Under the pieces are notes generated by a model, which saw nothing but the letters and a program-made list of their open reading frames with translations, was not told the origin of the DNA and did not search any database. Shown here in pieces: positions 35,301-44,482 of a DNA stretch of 64,000 nucleotides; position 1 is the first letter of the stretch, and every line of letters begins with the position of its first letter. The stretch comes from Desulfosporosinus acidiphilus SJ4 (GTDB taxonomy: Bacteria > Bacillota > Desulfitobacteriia > Desulfitobacteriales > Desulfitobacteriaceae). Location: the NCBI RefSeq assembly GCF_000255115.2, contig NC_018068.1:2885977-2949976 (forward strand), read 5' to 3'. A program made the translations under genes and the position numbers.

Positions 35301-35949
35301 TTCGGCCGCTTTTATCGGCAATAGTTCCTGAGATAAAAATGGGCAGCGTGACACCTTTTTTCTCAAAGACATCTTGGGCTGCAAAAACGGCAGCCTTAGC
35401 ATTTAAAGTATCAAAGATGGTCTCCACAAGAATAATGTCGGCACCGCCGTCGACAAGCCCTTTAACCTGCTCTTCATAAGCAAAGACAAGTTCATCAAAA
35501 CTAATATTTCTGATGCCCGGGTTTTCAACATCCGGTGAAAGAGAAGCAGTTCTATTCGTCGGACCTACTGAACCGGCGATAAAACGCGGTTTACTTGGGT
35601 CAAGATTAGTAAAGATGTCAGCTTGTTCTCTTGCCAATTTAGCCCCTTGGAAATTAAGTTCATAAACCTTTCCCTCCATTCCGTAGTCCTTCTGAGATAT
35701 TCTGGTGGCATTAAAAGTATTGGTTTCAATAATATCTGCCCCGGCTTCCAGATATCGCTTATGAATTTCTTTGACTATCTCCGGATGAGTAAGATTTAAA
35801 AGGTCATTGTTTCCTTTTTGGTTTTTGTGACATTCACAAAGGCCTCCATATTCTTGTTCGGCTAAATCGTAACCCTGGATGCACGTTCCCATAGCCCCAT
35901 CCAGAACAAGAATTCTTTCCTTTAAATAGTTCTCAATATTGTATCTCAT
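32311..35949 (-). CDS. metH: Cobalamin-dependent methionine synthase, full length
   Basis: 1212 residues, the complete four-module enzyme that moves the methyl of 5-methyl-THF via cobalamin to homocysteine. Homocysteine module 1-320 ([15 protein letters not shown], zinc cysteines in [11 protein letters not shown] and [11 protein letters not shown]). Methyl-THF module about 340-620 ([20 protein letters not shown]). Cobalamin cap and binding module about 640-880 ([11 protein letters not shown], His is the lower cobalt ligand). The C-terminal SAM-dependent reactivation domain is present (about 900-1200), which many clostridial MetH lack. AAGGGAGGCTATTC precedes the ATG. A LysR gene lies upstream on the same strand. 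Confidence 0.97.
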   Translation of the reverse strand: MRYNIENYLKERILVLDGAMGTCIQGYDLAEQEYGGLCECHKNQKGNNDLLNLTHPEIVKEIHKRYLEAGADIIETNTFNATRISQKDYGMEGKVYELNFQGAKLAREQADIFTNLDPSKPRFIAGSVGPTNRTASLSPDVENPGIRNISFDELVFAYEEQVKGLVDGGADIILVETIFDTLNAKAAVFAAQDVFEKKGVTLPIFISGTIADKSGRILSGQTLEAFAQTMKGDGILGIGLNCSFGAKDLIPFIKYLSKSQDRYITFYPNAGLPNSLGEYEERPEETASLVKKLAAEGHLNVVGACCGSTPAHIKAISEAVQGIKPRKIPLLKKETIFCGLEAIAIKKENNFVNIGERTNVSGSAKFARLIREKNYEEAILIAKEQVENGAQIIDINFDDGLLDAAREMDIFLKLLAGEPEISRVPVMIDSSKFEVIETGLKAMQGKAIVNSISLKAGEEEFIHQAALIKKYGAGVVVMAFDEQGQADTFDKRIAVCQRAYDLLVNNVKFPPEDIIFDPNILAIGTGIEEHNNYAVDFIKAVKWIKDNLPHVKVSGGVSNLSFSFRGNNAIREAMHSVFLYHVIAAGMDMAIVNPGMIQIYDEINKELLEKVEAVVLNKTPEAAENLIAFAESYKVSGGDQVENKSAWRAESPKNRLVHALVKGISEFIEEDVEEVRRQYARAVEVIEGPLMEGMNVVGELFGEGKMFLPQVVKSARVMKKAVSFLLPFIEAEKKSNESSSAGKVVMATVKGDVHDIGKNIVSVILACNNFEVIDLGVMASSELILQTAKYEKADIIALSGLITPSLDEMTNVAEEMEGQGFTIPLMIGGATTSKTHTALKIAPNYSNGVVYSVDASKSVEIAKKLTDKSKASDYLKQLERDYQTIRDNYARAERKLMPLKEAREKRSSINWGLETIAVPNLLGTKSLLNFPLGELRKYIDWSYFFIAWDMGMPYPRIMEDPKYGQEAKRLFADANDMLDLLEREGILRANAVFGIFPANSQGDDIELYHHERSTTFNMLRQQAVVKDNVHRCLADYIAPKESGKTDYLGGFIVTAGLGAKEYANKLHDQGNDYGAIMVKLLADRLAEAFAELLHFQVRKDYWGYAQDEKPEPESVLKRSYRGIRPAFGYPCLRDHGEKTKLFHLLAGEKTTGINLTEHYMMDPVASVCGLYFASPHARYFDIHRIGMDQADDYVKRTGKDFKELKKMLSNCL

Positions 35950-36111
35950 GAATAGCCTCCCTTACTCCCTTAATTTAAGAATAATGAACCAACAAGTTTG
36001 AATCCAAAAGTGATCATTCAAGACTTAAGACAGCAAGTCTGCCAGTTAAAACTTGCCAAGAAGTTATCTCCTTGACATTACTATAGCATTTAGAAACAGT
36101 TATAAAGTATG
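35950..36111. other. metH leader region
   Basis: The metH leader and promoter should be here. I looked for S-box, T-box and cobalamin riboswitch cores and saw none; a small GACTTGC/GTCTTAAGTC hairpin is all that stands out. The whole gap 35950-36275 holds no gene. Confidence 0.4.
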
Positions 36112-36157
36112 TCAAAAAAACTATGGCTTGTTATAGCATACAACTATAACAAGCCAT
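36112..36157 (-). terminator. Terminator of the LysR gene upstream of metH
   Basis: Perfect 14-bp stem ATGGCTTGTTATAG/CTATAACAAGCCAT with a seven-base loop, followed on the minus strand by AGTTTTTTTG. It separates the LysR gene from metH. Confidence 0.85.
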
Positions 36158-36275
36158 TTTCTTGATTCGAACTCCTTGACGGATTTGCAGGTGAGCTTAT
36201 CGCCAGCCAACAAATCATACGTATACTCCTGTAGGGGGAATTGCCCGACCGGTTACTTACAACGAGATCAGCAAA

Positions 36276-37187
36276 TTATTTATAATTTTTAAGTACACTA
36301 TCCAATTCTTGAATATAGGCTGCTGCAAGCTTGCTCAAGGTCACATTTTTATGGGATATCCAGCCAACAGTAATGATTTCCTGAACATCTAAGGGTACTG
36401 CAATGATGTTATCGCCGTTAAGTTCAGCGCTTATGACGCCGGTAGATATAGTATAGCCATTTAATCCAATCAGGAGATTGAAGAGAGTTGCTCTGTCACT
36501 GACGCGGATATTCTTTTTATGGGATAGGGTACTTAAGATTTCCTCAGAAAAATGAAAGGAATTATAGTCCCCTTGTTCGAACGACAAACATGGATAGGGC
36601 TCTAAATCCGCCAAACTAACCTTCTTCCGTTGAGCCAGAGGATTTTTGGCGCTGATAAAAACATGAGGTGCCGCTCTAAATAAGACTGTAAAATTCAAAT
36701 TGCTATCTTTCAGCAACTTCCTAATGACCTTCGAATTAAATTCGTTGAGATACAGAATCCCGATTTCACTGCGCAGATTTTTAACATCATCCAGAATTTC
36801 ATAAGTTCTTGTTTCCCTTAAGGTGAACTCATATTCTTCCAAGGCATATTTTTCCATCAGGTTAACAAAGGCACTCACCGAAAATGCATAGTGCTGGGTC
36901 GAAACCGAAAAATGTTGGTGAGATGGCCTGGCATCCAGGTAACGATTTTCCAGTAATTCTATCTGCTCCAAAACCTGCCGGGCGTAACCAAGGAATTCTG
37001 TCCCCTCAACGGAAATACTTACCCCTTTGTTTGTTCGCTCAAAAATAGTAATATTAAGCTCTGCTTCCAATTCCTTGATCGCGTTGGAAAGGCTCGGCTG
37101 TGATATAAATAATCGTTTGGCAGCCTCATTCATTGAACCCCAGTTTGCGATTTCGAGGGCATATTTAAGCTGTTGAATTGTCATCAT
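36276..37187 (-). CDS. LysR-family regulator near metH
   Basis: 303 residues with an N-terminal helix-turn-helix (MNEAAKRLFISQPSLSNAIKELE) and a LysR substrate domain (about 90-300). It resembles the MtaR/CysL-like LysR group that often governs sulfur amino-acid genes. It is upstream of metH on the same strand but separated by a strong terminator, so metH has its own promoter. Control of metH or fhs is an inference from position. The start may be either of two adjacent ATG codons. Confidence 0.85.
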   Translation of the reverse strand: MMTIQQLKYALEIANWGSMNEAAKRLFISQPSLSNAIKELEAELNITIFERTNKGVSISVEGTEFLGYARQVLEQIELLENRYLDARPSHQHFSVSTQHYAFSVSAFVNLMEKYALEEYEFTLRETRTYEILDDVKNLRSEIGILYLNEFNSKVIRKLLKDSNLNFTVLFRAAPHVFISAKNPLAQRKKVSLADLEPYPCLSFEQGDYNSFHFSEEILSTLSHKKNIRVSDRATLFNLLIGLNGYTISTGVISAELNGDNIIAVPLDVQEIITVGWISHKNVTLSKLAAAYIQELDSVLKNYK

Positions 37188-37366
37188 TTACCTGCCTGTG
37201 CTCATGTCTTAAGATGTCATTTCATCCACAGTGATCGGTGATACTGAGCTGAAAATGTTTAGGAACTACACTTATATTCTATAATTAATTATAAATCCCT
37301 TTTTAGAAAGATCTATTATGAGTATTCTCTACCTTTAATACAGTGACTCGTTCGATTGCTGAACTT

Positions 37367-37410
37367 CAATCAATAGAAGCACCTCAATGGGAAGGTGCTT
37401 CTATTGATTG
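37367..37410. terminator. Terminator after formate-THF ligase
   Basis: Perfect 18-bp stem CAATCAATAGAAGCACCT/AGGTGCTTCTATTGATTG with an eight-base loop, 22 bases after the fhs stop. Confidence 0.75.
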
Positions 37411-37431
37411 ATTATTAGGTTTATTGTCTTT

Positions 37432-39102
37432 TTAGAACAATCCTGTAATTGTTCCGTCAGCGTCGATGTCCATTCTCGTGGCTGCAGGTCTTTTGGGCAA
37501 TCCAGGCATAGTCATGATGGCACCTGTAATGGCAACGAGGAATCCCGCCCCGGCAGAAAGTCGAATTTCACGTACAGTGATGGTGAAACCTGTAGGACGT
37601 CCCAGACGTGCGGCGTCATCAGAAAGAGAGTATTGTGTTTTGGCCATGCAAATCGGTAAGTTTCCATACCCCATCTCGACATATTTCTTTATCGAAGCCT
37701 GAGCTCCTTTATCAATAACTACACCGTCAGCTCCATAGATCTCTTTGGCTATTTTCTCAATCTTTTCCTCAATGCACAAATCTGATTCATAAAGGACTTT
37801 GAACTTGGATTCTTTATGTTCAAGTACCCTAAGAACAGTTTCAGCGAGTTCGATGCCGCCTTCACCGCCACGCATAAATACTTCGGAAAGTGCAACTTCT
37901 GCACCCAGCTCTTGACATCTCTCGCGTACCAGATTCAACTCTGCCTCAGTATCTGTTGGAAAGCGGTTTATCGCAACAACAGAAGGAACCCCGAATTTAG
38001 CCATATTTTCAATATGCTTTTCAAGATTAACCACACCTCGCGCTAAGGCGCCCAAATCCTCAGTACCTAATTGATCTTTAGCAAGTCCGCCATTCATTTT
38101 TAAAGCTCGAACCGTTGCCACTATAACAACGGCTTCGGGTTTTAAGCCGCCAAATCTGCATTTTAAATCGAAGAACTTTTCTGCACCTAAGTCCGCCCCA
38201 AATCCAGCCTCAGTGACAAGATAATCAACTAATTTGAGACCCAGTTTTGTTGCCATAATACTGTTGCAGCCATGAGCGATGTTAGCAAATGGTCCGCCAT
38301 GAATAAAAACAGGGGTATTTTCCAACGTTTGTACAAGATTCGGCTTTATGGCATCTTTCATTAAGAGGGCCATGGCCCCCTCGGCTTCGAGATCGTGGGC
38401 CGTCACCGGCTGTCCATCGTAGGTATAGGCTACAACGATCTTGCCAAAGCGCTTTTTAAGATCCATAAGATCGCTTGCCAAGCAGAGAATCGCCATGATT
38501 TCAGAAGCAACGGTAATATCATAACCACTTTCACGGGGAACCCCTTCCGTCTTTCCTCCCAAACCAATAACAATTTTGCGCAAGGCACGGTCATTCATAT
38601 CGACCACACGACGGAAGACAACTTGACGGGGATCAATATTTAAAGGGTTTCCCTGTTGAATACTGTTATCCAGCATCGCCGCTAAGAGACTATGAGCGGA
38701 GGTAATAGCATGGAAATCCCCCGTAAAATGAAGGTTAATATCTTCCATGGGAACAACTTGGGCGTACCCGCCTCCGGCCGCTCCACCCTTAACTCCAAAA
38801 CAGGGTCCAAGAGATGGTTCACGAATAGCAATCATAGCCTTTTTGCCCATTTTCCAAAGAGCTTGTCCTAATCCAACGGTCGTTGTTGTTTTCCCCTCTC
38901 CAGCCGGTGTAGGATTGATTGCTGTGACTAGAATAAGTTTGCCATCAGGCTTATCTTTTAAGCGGTTCCAAACATTCAAACTGACTTTAGCCTTATATTT
39001 ACCGTATAACTCAATATCATCCTCTGTTAAATCAAGTTTCTGGGCAATCTCAGTGATTGGTTTCATTACTGCTGCTTGGGCTATTTCGATATCGCTTTTC
39101 AT
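37432..39102 (-). CDS. fhs: Formate-tetrahydrofolate ligase
   Basis: 556-residue ATP-dependent enzyme that makes 10-formyl-THF from formate, the entry step of the methyl branch of the Wood-Ljungdahl pathway. The nucleotide loop [16 protein letters not shown] and the conserved [21 protein letters not shown] (as two parts) are visible, as is a C-terminal [20 protein letters not shown]. Length equals the family norm. It is on the same strand as metH and the methyltransferase cluster, consistent with a one-carbon gene block. Confidence 0.97.
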   Translation of the reverse strand: MKSDIEIAQAAVMKPITEIAQKLDLTEDDIELYGKYKAKVSLNVWNRLKDKPDGKLILVTAINPTPAGEGKTTTTVGLGQALWKMGKKAMIAIREPSLGPCFGVKGGAAGGGYAQVVPMEDINLHFTGDFHAITSAHSLLAAMLDNSIQQGNPLNIDPRQVVFRRVVDMNDRALRKIVIGLGGKTEGVPRESGYDITVASEIMAILCLASDLMDLKKRFGKIVVAYTYDGQPVTAHDLEAEGAMALLMKDAIKPNLVQTLENTPVFIHGGPFANIAHGCNSIMATKLGLKLVDYLVTEAGFGADLGAEKFFDLKCRFGGLKPEAVVIVATVRALKMNGGLAKDQLGTEDLGALARGVVNLEKHIENMAKFGVPSVVAINRFPTDTEAELNLVRERCQELGAEVALSEVFMRGGEGGIELAETVLRVLEHKESKFKVLYESDLCIEEKIEKIAKEIYGADGVVIDKGAQASIKKYVEMGYGNLPICMAKTQYSLSDDAARLGRPTGFTITVREIRLSAGAGFLVAITGAIMTMPGLPKRPAATRMDIDADGTITGLF

Positions 39103-39246
39103 GACTTATTACCCCACTTCATCAAATGTTACTAGCAAATTATCCACTTTAAAAGCTACTTTTATATTAAGTCAAATTTCTTCATCAAGAATAGGGTCTG
39201 AAAAACTATAAATCACCGGTGATTTTTTATCGAGAATCGCTGCTCA

Positions 39247-39801
39247 TTAAGGGGTAAACAAAATGAGACTTACACACGAAATAGTATTTTTTCCATTATA
39301 ATAGGGAATCCCATAACTCTTCTCCAAAGCCATTACATCGACCCCGGCAGCCTCGACGGAATATACAGCCTCTTCGGGAAACCGGCATTCTTGACCATCC
39401 AAATAAGCACACCTGCTGCAGTAGGTGCAGGGACCAACATTCAAGGGGAGAAGTTCTTGGAAGGCAGAGGTATTTTTAATAGTGTCACAGACCTCTCTGA
39501 ATATCTTGGTGTGTTGAGCCGTACCTTCCTGCATGCCCTCCCAATCAAAAGAGCCATCCAATTGATATACCGTCTGGAATAATAACCCCCGCTTGAACTT
39601 TAGCACTTTTTCTTTTAGTTCGCTAATTGGACCAACCGCTGGGGGACACATCCAGTTTTTATTATAGCTTCCGCAAGAATTTTGTTCGCATTGCATTCTG
39701 AAATCTTCATTAAATTGAATGTCTTGAACATCTATTATTGCTGTATGTGCTGCCCCTAATGATTTTGCCGCTAAACTTAGCTTATTAAAGTCCTGGCTCA
39801 T
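39247..39801 (-). CDS. DUF2284 family cysteine-rich protein
   Basis: 184 residues belonging to the DUF2284 predicted metal-binding family. Two cysteine groups are visible: CGSYNKNWMCPP near the N-terminus and CTYCSRCAYLDGQECRFPEE in the C-terminal half, which could hold an Fe-S cluster. ATG 39801 has AGAGAGG eight bases upstream; a GTG at 39834 is open but has no site. It sits 36 bases after the UroD-like methyltransferase gene and is probably in its operon. Function unknown; a redox role in reactivating the corrinoid protein is my inference. Confidence 0.75.
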   Translation of the reverse strand: MSQDFNKLSLAAKSLGAAHTAIIDVQDIQFNEDFRMQCEQNSCGSYNKNWMCPPAVGPISELKEKVLKFKRGLLFQTVYQLDGSFDWEGMQEGTAQHTKIFREVCDTIKNTSAFQELLPLNVGPCTYCSRCAYLDGQECRFPEEAVYSVEAAGVDVMALEKSYGIPYYNGKNTISCVSLILFTP

Positions 39802-39837
39802 AGAATCTGCCTCTCTCTTCAAAAACAGCTGCACCTT

Positions 39838-40815
39838 TTAAAACATTTTTTTGCTCATTTTATCGATGGCTTCACTGGCAGCTTCATAGACTCCTGGGAA
39901 AGAACTAAAATTCAGCCCCTGAGTTAGATTAGGGATAAAATATAACTTCCCACAATTTTTGCAGGCTCTCTCAACTTCTCTGGCAACTATTTCAGGTGTC
40001 CAACTCGGGAAATCAACAACACCACTGTCAATGTCTCCCATGAACGCAATTTGCTTACCATAGTTCTTGATAAGCTCAGGCGTATTGTTGGTAGTCATAA
40101 CTCCCTGCCAGATATCAATTCCCATTTCAATCATAAAAGGAACCAAGTTAGCAGCATAAGAATCACTATGATGAACAATTAATTCCACACCATTCTGTTT
40201 ATAGAATCCATAGACTTTTTTATAGGCGGGAAGGTAAAACTCTTCAAACATGGCTGGGGAAATAAAGGAGGATTTTTGACTGCCCCAGTCATCATGATGA
40301 AATAGGGCATCCGGATGGAGACGGTCAATCAATATTTTGGCATAGTTTAACTCGTATTCGGTAAGGTAATCAATAAGCTCATGCATAGCTTCGGGTTCCT
40401 CGTATAAGGCCATTAAAGCATCTTCCATGCTCATCAGGTGATGACACATTTCAAAAATGCCTGGTGCCACAAAGGCTGTAACAAATTGTTCTTTACGGTC
40501 TACGGAATTGGCATGAGCAACAGCCGCAGCCCAAGCTTCGTCAGAATTATTAATAACAGGGGCTTTGACGTATTTTCTCCACTCTGTAATATCCTTTAAA
40601 ACCTTATGCTCCTCGTCATGGACAGGGAATTGTCCCAACTGACCTTCCGGCCATCTAAACGTAATACCCCAATCATTCTTAATCTCAGTTCCCGGGTCAG
40701 CCATAAGCTTTGAGGGCAGTTCCAAGATGATCTCCATAAATTCGTATTGATTTACAAAGCGATCAGGATTTCCGCCTTTGATCGTTTCCATTAAATTTTG
40801 CCGTTTCGTTAACAT
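39838..40815 (-). CDS. Uroporphyrinogen decarboxylase-like corrinoid methyltransferase
   Basis: 325 residues of the UroD superfamily branch that includes MtaA/CmuA-type and O-demethylase methyltransferases, not haem-synthesis HemE. Motifs include a conserved HHDDWGSQKS, HHSDSYAANLVPFMIEMGIDIWQG (as parts) and FMGDIDSG. With the corrinoid protein and methyl-THF methyltransferase upstream it forms a three-component system; this protein would demethylate an unknown donor (a methoxylated aromatic, methylamine-like or thiol compound) and charge the corrinoid. It lies 27 bases after the corrinoid gene. Confidence 0.82.
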   Translation of the reverse strand: MLTKRQNLMETIKGGNPDRFVNQYEFMEIILELPSKLMADPGTEIKNDWGITFRWPEGQLGQFPVHDEEHKVLKDITEWRKYVKAPVINNSDEAWAAAVAHANSVDRKEQFVTAFVAPGIFEMCHHLMSMEDALMALYEEPEAMHELIDYLTEYELNYAKILIDRLHPDALFHHDDWGSQKSSFISPAMFEEFYLPAYKKVYGFYKQNGVELIVHHSDSYAANLVPFMIEMGIDIWQGVMTTNNTPELIKNYGKQIAFMGDIDSGVVDFPSWTPEIVAREVERACKNCGKLYFIPNLTQGLNFSSFPGVYEAASEAIDKMSKKMF

Positions 40816-40842
40816 GAGTTTCCCCCCTGTTCTTTAGTCTTA

Positions 40843-41475
40843 TTAAGCCTTGACCAATTCTTGGGCCTTCACAGCCGCACTTCCTGCATCAGGAGCAAAC
40901 CCATCGGCACCAATTTCAGCTGCGTATTCGGCCGTTACGGGAGCACCACCGACAATTGTTTTGAACCCTGTTAAGCCGCTGTCTTTCAGCGCTTGAATGG
41001 TACCCTTCATTGCGGTCATGGTTGTGGTCAGGAGCCCTGAACACGCTACCAAGGTAACATGTTCATTTTCTTTGACAGCATCGATAAACTTAGCTGCCGA
41101 AACATCAACGCCAAGGTCAACCATTTTAAAGCCGGCACTTTCAAGCATCATTTTAACAAGGTTTTTACCGATATCATGAAGATCGCCTTCGACGGTCCCA
41201 ATAACACAAGTACCCAATGAGGAAGTATTATCGCTTACAAGGTGGGGTTTAAGGACTTCAACACCTTTGGACATCGCTTTAGCTGCCATCAACATTTCGG
41301 GTACGAAAATATCTCCGGCTGAGAAGCGGTCACCAATAACACCCATGGAATCAATCATGGCCTGGAGAATCATCTCCGCTTTATTTCCTTCATCTAACGC
41401 TTCCTGTACCAACCCAGGTACAATTTTTGCTTTGCCTTTTTCGACGTTGGCTTTTACTTCTTCGATCTTTGACAT
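40843..41475 (-). CDS. Methyltransferase corrinoid protein
   Basis: 210 residues: an N-terminal helical cap (MtaC/MtmC-like, about 1-85) and a cobalamin-binding domain with the ligand motif GDLHDIGKNLV, LACSGLLTTTM and IVGGAPVTAEYA. It carries the methyl group between the UroD-like methyltransferase and the methyl-THF enzyme. AGGGAGGAATTTGAG precedes the ATG. It sits in the same operon, between the two methyltransferases. Confidence 0.93.
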   Translation of the reverse strand: MSKIEEVKANVEKGKAKIVPGLVQEALDEGNKAEMILQAMIDSMGVIGDRFSAGDIFVPEMLMAAKAMSKGVEVLKPHLVSDNTSSLGTCVIGTVEGDLHDIGKNLVKMMLESAGFKMVDLGVDVSAAKFIDAVKENEHVTLVACSGLLTTTMTAMKGTIQALKDSGLTGFKTIVGGAPVTAEYAAEIGADGFAPDAGSAAVKAQELVKA

Positions 41476-41506
41476 CTCAAATTCCTCCCTTATTATTTTA
41501 GTTGTA

Positions 41507-42316
41507 TTATTTCTTCACTCCAAATTTACCCTCACGGTAGGCTCCGATGTATTCCATGCAATACTCGTCCATACCTAAAAGAGCTTCCGTTGCATAGAGC
41601 ATGCCCATCAAATCTTTGTTCGTGGGATCAAGGATTGCACTGTCCATACCGGAACTCATGGATAAGACGATAAAAGCTTGATTAACGAGTTTTCGAGCAG
41701 GAAGGTTAAAGGATATATTGCTGGCACCACCCGTTACGTGAATGTCCGGATACTGTTTTTTAATTTCTTTGATAACATCCATGATTGTGAGAATGCCGTC
41801 TTCTGACGTGCAAAGCATTTGCACTAGGGGATCGATATGCAGTCTGGAGGGAGCAATGTTGTATTCTTTCGCCTTTTTCATAATCTCTGCAAACACTTCC
41901 AGACGTTTTTCACCTGTCTGTGGAATCCCAGTATCATCACACAAGAGAGCAACGCACTCCCATTTAGTATCGGCTATGATGGGGAAAATAACTTCTATCT
42001 TATCTCCCTCCATAGACACCGAATTAATAAGGCCGGGCTTTTGACAGAATTTAATTGCCTCTGCGCATATGCGTGCATTGGGACTGTCGATAGATATGGG
42101 GGTATCTGTAACCTCTTGCACCAAGTCGATCAGCCATTTCATCGTTTCCAGTTCAAGACTGTCTTCAACAGATGCGCAAACATCAATGAAATTAGCACCG
42201 GCTTCACTTTGAATTTTAGCAAGATTTTTAATAAATTCCGCATCTTTGGCGGCGATTGCCTTTGCCACGGAAGGAATCGCCCCGTTAATTTTTTCTCCGA
42301 TAATTATCAATTTCAA
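41507..42316 (-). CDS. Methyltetrahydrofolate:corrinoid methyltransferase (DHPS-like)
   Basis: 269 residues of the pterin-binding (dihydropteroate-synthase-like) fold, close to AcsE/MtvA-type methyltransferases that pass methyl groups between a corrinoid protein and THF. Motifs: IIGEKINGAIPSV, GANFIDVCAS, DSPNARICAEA, HVTGGASNISFNLPAR. It probably starts at TTG 42316, with GGGAGG four bases upstream. It is first in the operon of methyltransferase II, corrinoid protein, methyltransferase I and DUF2284. The methyl-THF formed could enter the Wood-Ljungdahl pathway or MetH. Confidence 0.9.
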   Translation of the reverse strand: MKLIIIGEKINGAIPSVAKAIAAKDAEFIKNLAKIQSEAGANFIDVCASVEDSLELETMKWLIDLVQEVTDTPISIDSPNARICAEAIKFCQKPGLINSVSMEGDKIEVIFPIIADTKWECVALLCDDTGIPQTGEKRLEVFAEIMKKAKEYNIAPSRLHIDPLVQMLCTSEDGILTIMDVIKEIKKQYPDIHVTGGASNISFNLPARKLVNQAFIVLSMSSGMDSAILDPTNKDLMGMLYATEALLGMDEYCMEYIGAYREGKFGVKK

Positions 42317-42528
42317 TCTACCTCCCTTTTATCAATAGTTTCCTCTCACTACTTACCTTCTCTCAAAGAACATTCGCAGAAAGGGTAAAATTCGAGTGTT
42401 AATGTCACCTCTCATTCAGAAATTTGTATATACATTATAATGTTATTATATATTTTATTTTTGAAAAATTCTACCTTTGTGAAATATAATATAATCTTCT
42501 GTTAACGTTGTATAATATGCGCTATTTA

Positions 42529-42578
42529 TGTAATAAAGAAAACTTAGCTGGCGAAAGCGGCTGGTTAGTTGCACTGAT
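42529..42578 (+). repeat. Dispersed repeat, copy 3, left fragment interrupted by IS110-type element
   Basis: AATAAAGAAAAC is followed by an AGCTGGC-GAAA-GCGGCT hairpin with a GAAA loop. The same opening bases start the copies at 13132 and 25052. The right fragment lies beyond the IS at 44305. Confidence 0.5.
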
Positions 42579-42593
42579 ATGAACGAGACTGTC

Positions 42594-43093
42594 AACTAGC
42601 CCCGTCTTCTTTTTTAAAATTTTATTGGTAAAACCTTATTTTGGGCACATTTTGGTAACACTATAGGTAGCTCTTGCCAATCTTAGAGGATAGGGCAATG
42701 CTGGAGAGCAACCTGAGCGCTAGATTGGTTTCTGCTGCAATGAGGAATTGGGAACAAATTGTTCCCTTCCTTTTTAAATTGCAGGAGAATTTAAAGCGTT
42801 AAACTCTTGGGGCGAAGCCCCAACATTCTTTTCTGCTGATTTAAAAACACGGCACGAAGGCAAACGATTTACATCGACGATGAGCAGTCTGATATTCGTG
42901 GATTTTCACATTTTATCGCTTCGTCTGGGGAGCTGCCACGAACTTATGGCGTGCGTTCAGTTTGTATAACAAACCTAGCAACAAGTGCAACTCGTGGATT
43001 CTCCTTTACGGACTTTTCCTTTTGCCTACGTGCCCTACTTTTAATTCGCACCTCTTATAATCCAAATTCTTTAATAATCATCCTTCACCAAAT
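42594..43093 (-). ncRNA. Candidate bridge/seek RNA region of the IS110-type element
   Basis: 500 bases with no open frame downstream of the transposase. In the IS1111 group the guide RNA that pairs with target and donor DNA is encoded on this side. The segment contains several compact hairpins: TTGGGGC/GCCCCAA at 42807, and GGGAAC/GTTCCC at 42750 followed by a plus-strand T-run. Exact RNA boundaries cannot be given by eye. Confidence 0.4.
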
Positions 43094-44200
43094 TTAGGAT
43101 GCTTTTTCAACCTCACATGCTATCGCCCAAACAAAACCCGCTAATTCTCTTGCAACGGCTGCAATTACTTTCCCACTTGGTTTTCCTCGCCCCATTAATC
43201 GTTTATATTTCCGATGTAACCGGTCTTGGGCCTTCCATGCAATCATTGTGATCTCTGGCGGTTTCCCTTGCTGCCTTTTACGAATCTCCCCCTTTATCGC
43301 AGGTGTATAACGATAGCTCCAGGCGGCTTCAATCAATATACGTCGTACATGAGCATTTCCCGTTTTGGTCATCTTTCCCTGATGACGTGTTTCTCCCGTC
43401 GAGCGCTCGCTTGGAACCAACCCAGTATAAGACATTATTCGTCGGGCACTGCCAAACCGTGTAAACGATCCAATCTCAGCAACTAAACTGGTCGCTGATA
43501 GCTCTGCCACACCTCGCAGGGTTTGCAGCGCTTGAATCATCGGGGCATGAACACTATCTGTCGCCTGGTCATGAATTTCTGCTTCAAGCCGTTTTATGCG
43601 CTGTTCAATCTCGTCTAAATGGTGAAGGTACTCTTGAAATACTGTACTCTGTGCAGCACGGCTGAACTTCAGAGCGTCCAGCCAATCCCGATAACCTGCT
43701 GTCCACTTTTTTATGCCTGCCGGAGGATTTAAGTCATATCGCAATAAGAATTTCGTTAATCGATGCCTTGCTCGAAGCTGATCCTCTTTTGAATCCTCTC
43801 GAGCACGAACTAAATCTCGCAAAGCTTCATCATCCTCAGTAGGAACATAAATGGGGGTTAATTCTCCAGCACGAAATAATTGAGATAAGCGAATAGCATC
43901 ACGACGATCGGTTTTTACACGTTCTCCAGGTTTTGTGGGAATCAAAGAAGGAGCTACAACGCTACATTCGATGCCCAGACTAAGCAATAATCTATAAAGT
44001 GGATACCCCGTAGGGCCAGCTTCATAGCAAACTTTGAGTTGTCCCGGTGTTCCTAACTGTTTCATTAACTTTCTAATCGATTCAGAGTTATTTTGGCAAA
44101 CACCCCAGTAGCGTGGGGCTTCTCTGCCCTCATCGGCAATTGCAACTGCTATTTTTTCTTTGGATACGTCTAAACCTACGTATTTTGTGTTATCCTTCAT
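43094..44200 (-). CDS. IS110-family transposase (DEDD recombinase)
   Basis: 368 residues. The N-terminal RuvC-like DEDD domain opens with VGLDVSKEKIAVAI, has YEAGPTGY and VKTDRRDAIRLSQLFRAGEL; the C-terminal Tnp_20 domain shows TLRGVAELSATSLVAEIG, YTGLVPSERSTG and the serine-bearing GNAHVRRILIEAAW. The frame is intact. The family moves by a site-specific, guide-RNA-directed recombination without target duplication. Confidence 0.95.
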   Translation of the reverse strand: MKDNTKYVGLDVSKEKIAVAIADEGREAPRYWGVCQNNSESIRKLMKQLGTPGQLKVCYEAGPTGYPLYRLLLSLGIECSVVAPSLIPTKPGERVKTDRRDAIRLSQLFRAGELTPIYVPTEDDEALRDLVRAREDSKEDQLRARHRLTKFLLRYDLNPPAGIKKWTAGYRDWLDALKFSRAAQSTVFQEYLHHLDEIEQRIKRLEAEIHDQATDSVHAPMIQALQTLRGVAELSATSLVAEIGSFTRFGSARRIMSYTGLVPSERSTGETRHQGKMTKTGNAHVRRILIEAAWSYRYTPAIKGEIRKRQQGKPPEITMIAWKAQDRLHRKYKRLMGRGKPSGKVIAAVARELAGFVWAIACEVEKAS

Positions 44201-44304
44201 AGTAACGGCTCCTTTCGCATTTCAGCTCTGTTTTGGTAATCATTAACATGTATAGCATTACCAAAAATAACCTGTGTGCTGCGAATTGGGGCCGTCTCGT
44301 TCAT

Positions 44305-44418
44305 GATAACTTATGCTAGAAGACGAAGACACTGTCTTCGCACGAATTAGCCTTCTCGCAGCCGAAGGCGAAAGGGGCAAGTTAGATGCCGTTTAGCGGC
44401 ATGGAGATCTGAAGTGTT
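44305..44418 (+). repeat. Dispersed repeat, copy 3, right fragment
   Basis: Carries CGAAGACACTGTCTTCG (a perfect odd palindrome) and CACGAATTAGCCTTCT, matching 25081-25112 almost base for base, then GAAGGC and ATGCCG/CGGCAT hairpins. Together with 42529-42578 it forms a copy split by the IS110-type element. Confidence 0.55.
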
Positions 44419-44448
44419 AAAAAGGCACCCAATAAGGGTACCTTTAAA
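44419..44448 (-). terminator. Terminator of the amino-acid permease gene
   Basis: Minus-strand stem AAAGGTACCC/GGGTGCCTTT followed by TT, 35 bases after the permease stop. Confidence 0.7.
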
Positions 44449-44482
44449 ATCAAATCATGAACTTGTGTTCGCCATCTAGTAA

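Larger units (their letters stand above)
42579..44304 (-). mobile_element. IS110-family (IS1111-like) insertion sequence
   Basis: About 1.7 kb with one DEDD transposase gene. ATGAACGAGAC at 42579 and its exact complement GTCTCGTTCAT at 44294 are 11-bp inverted repeats close to the ends; subterminal inverted repeats are a feature of the IS1111 group. There is about 500 bases of non-coding sequence downstream of the transposase and about 90 upstream. It interrupts a dispersed repeat. Exact ends need comparison with an empty site. Confidence 0.75.

Noticed and set aside
35950-36275. Possible SAM, T-box or cobalamin riboswitch before metH
   Set aside because: None of the conserved cores of these classes is visible on the minus strand.
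41837-42388. 183-codon plus-strand frame over the methyl-THF methyltransferase gene
   Set aside because: Antisense shadow of a recognised gene; no start signals.
42805-42825. Hairpin TTGGGGC/GCCCCAA as an independent terminator
   Set aside because: No T-run after it and it lies inside the IS non-coding end, so it is better treated as part of the candidate guide RNA.
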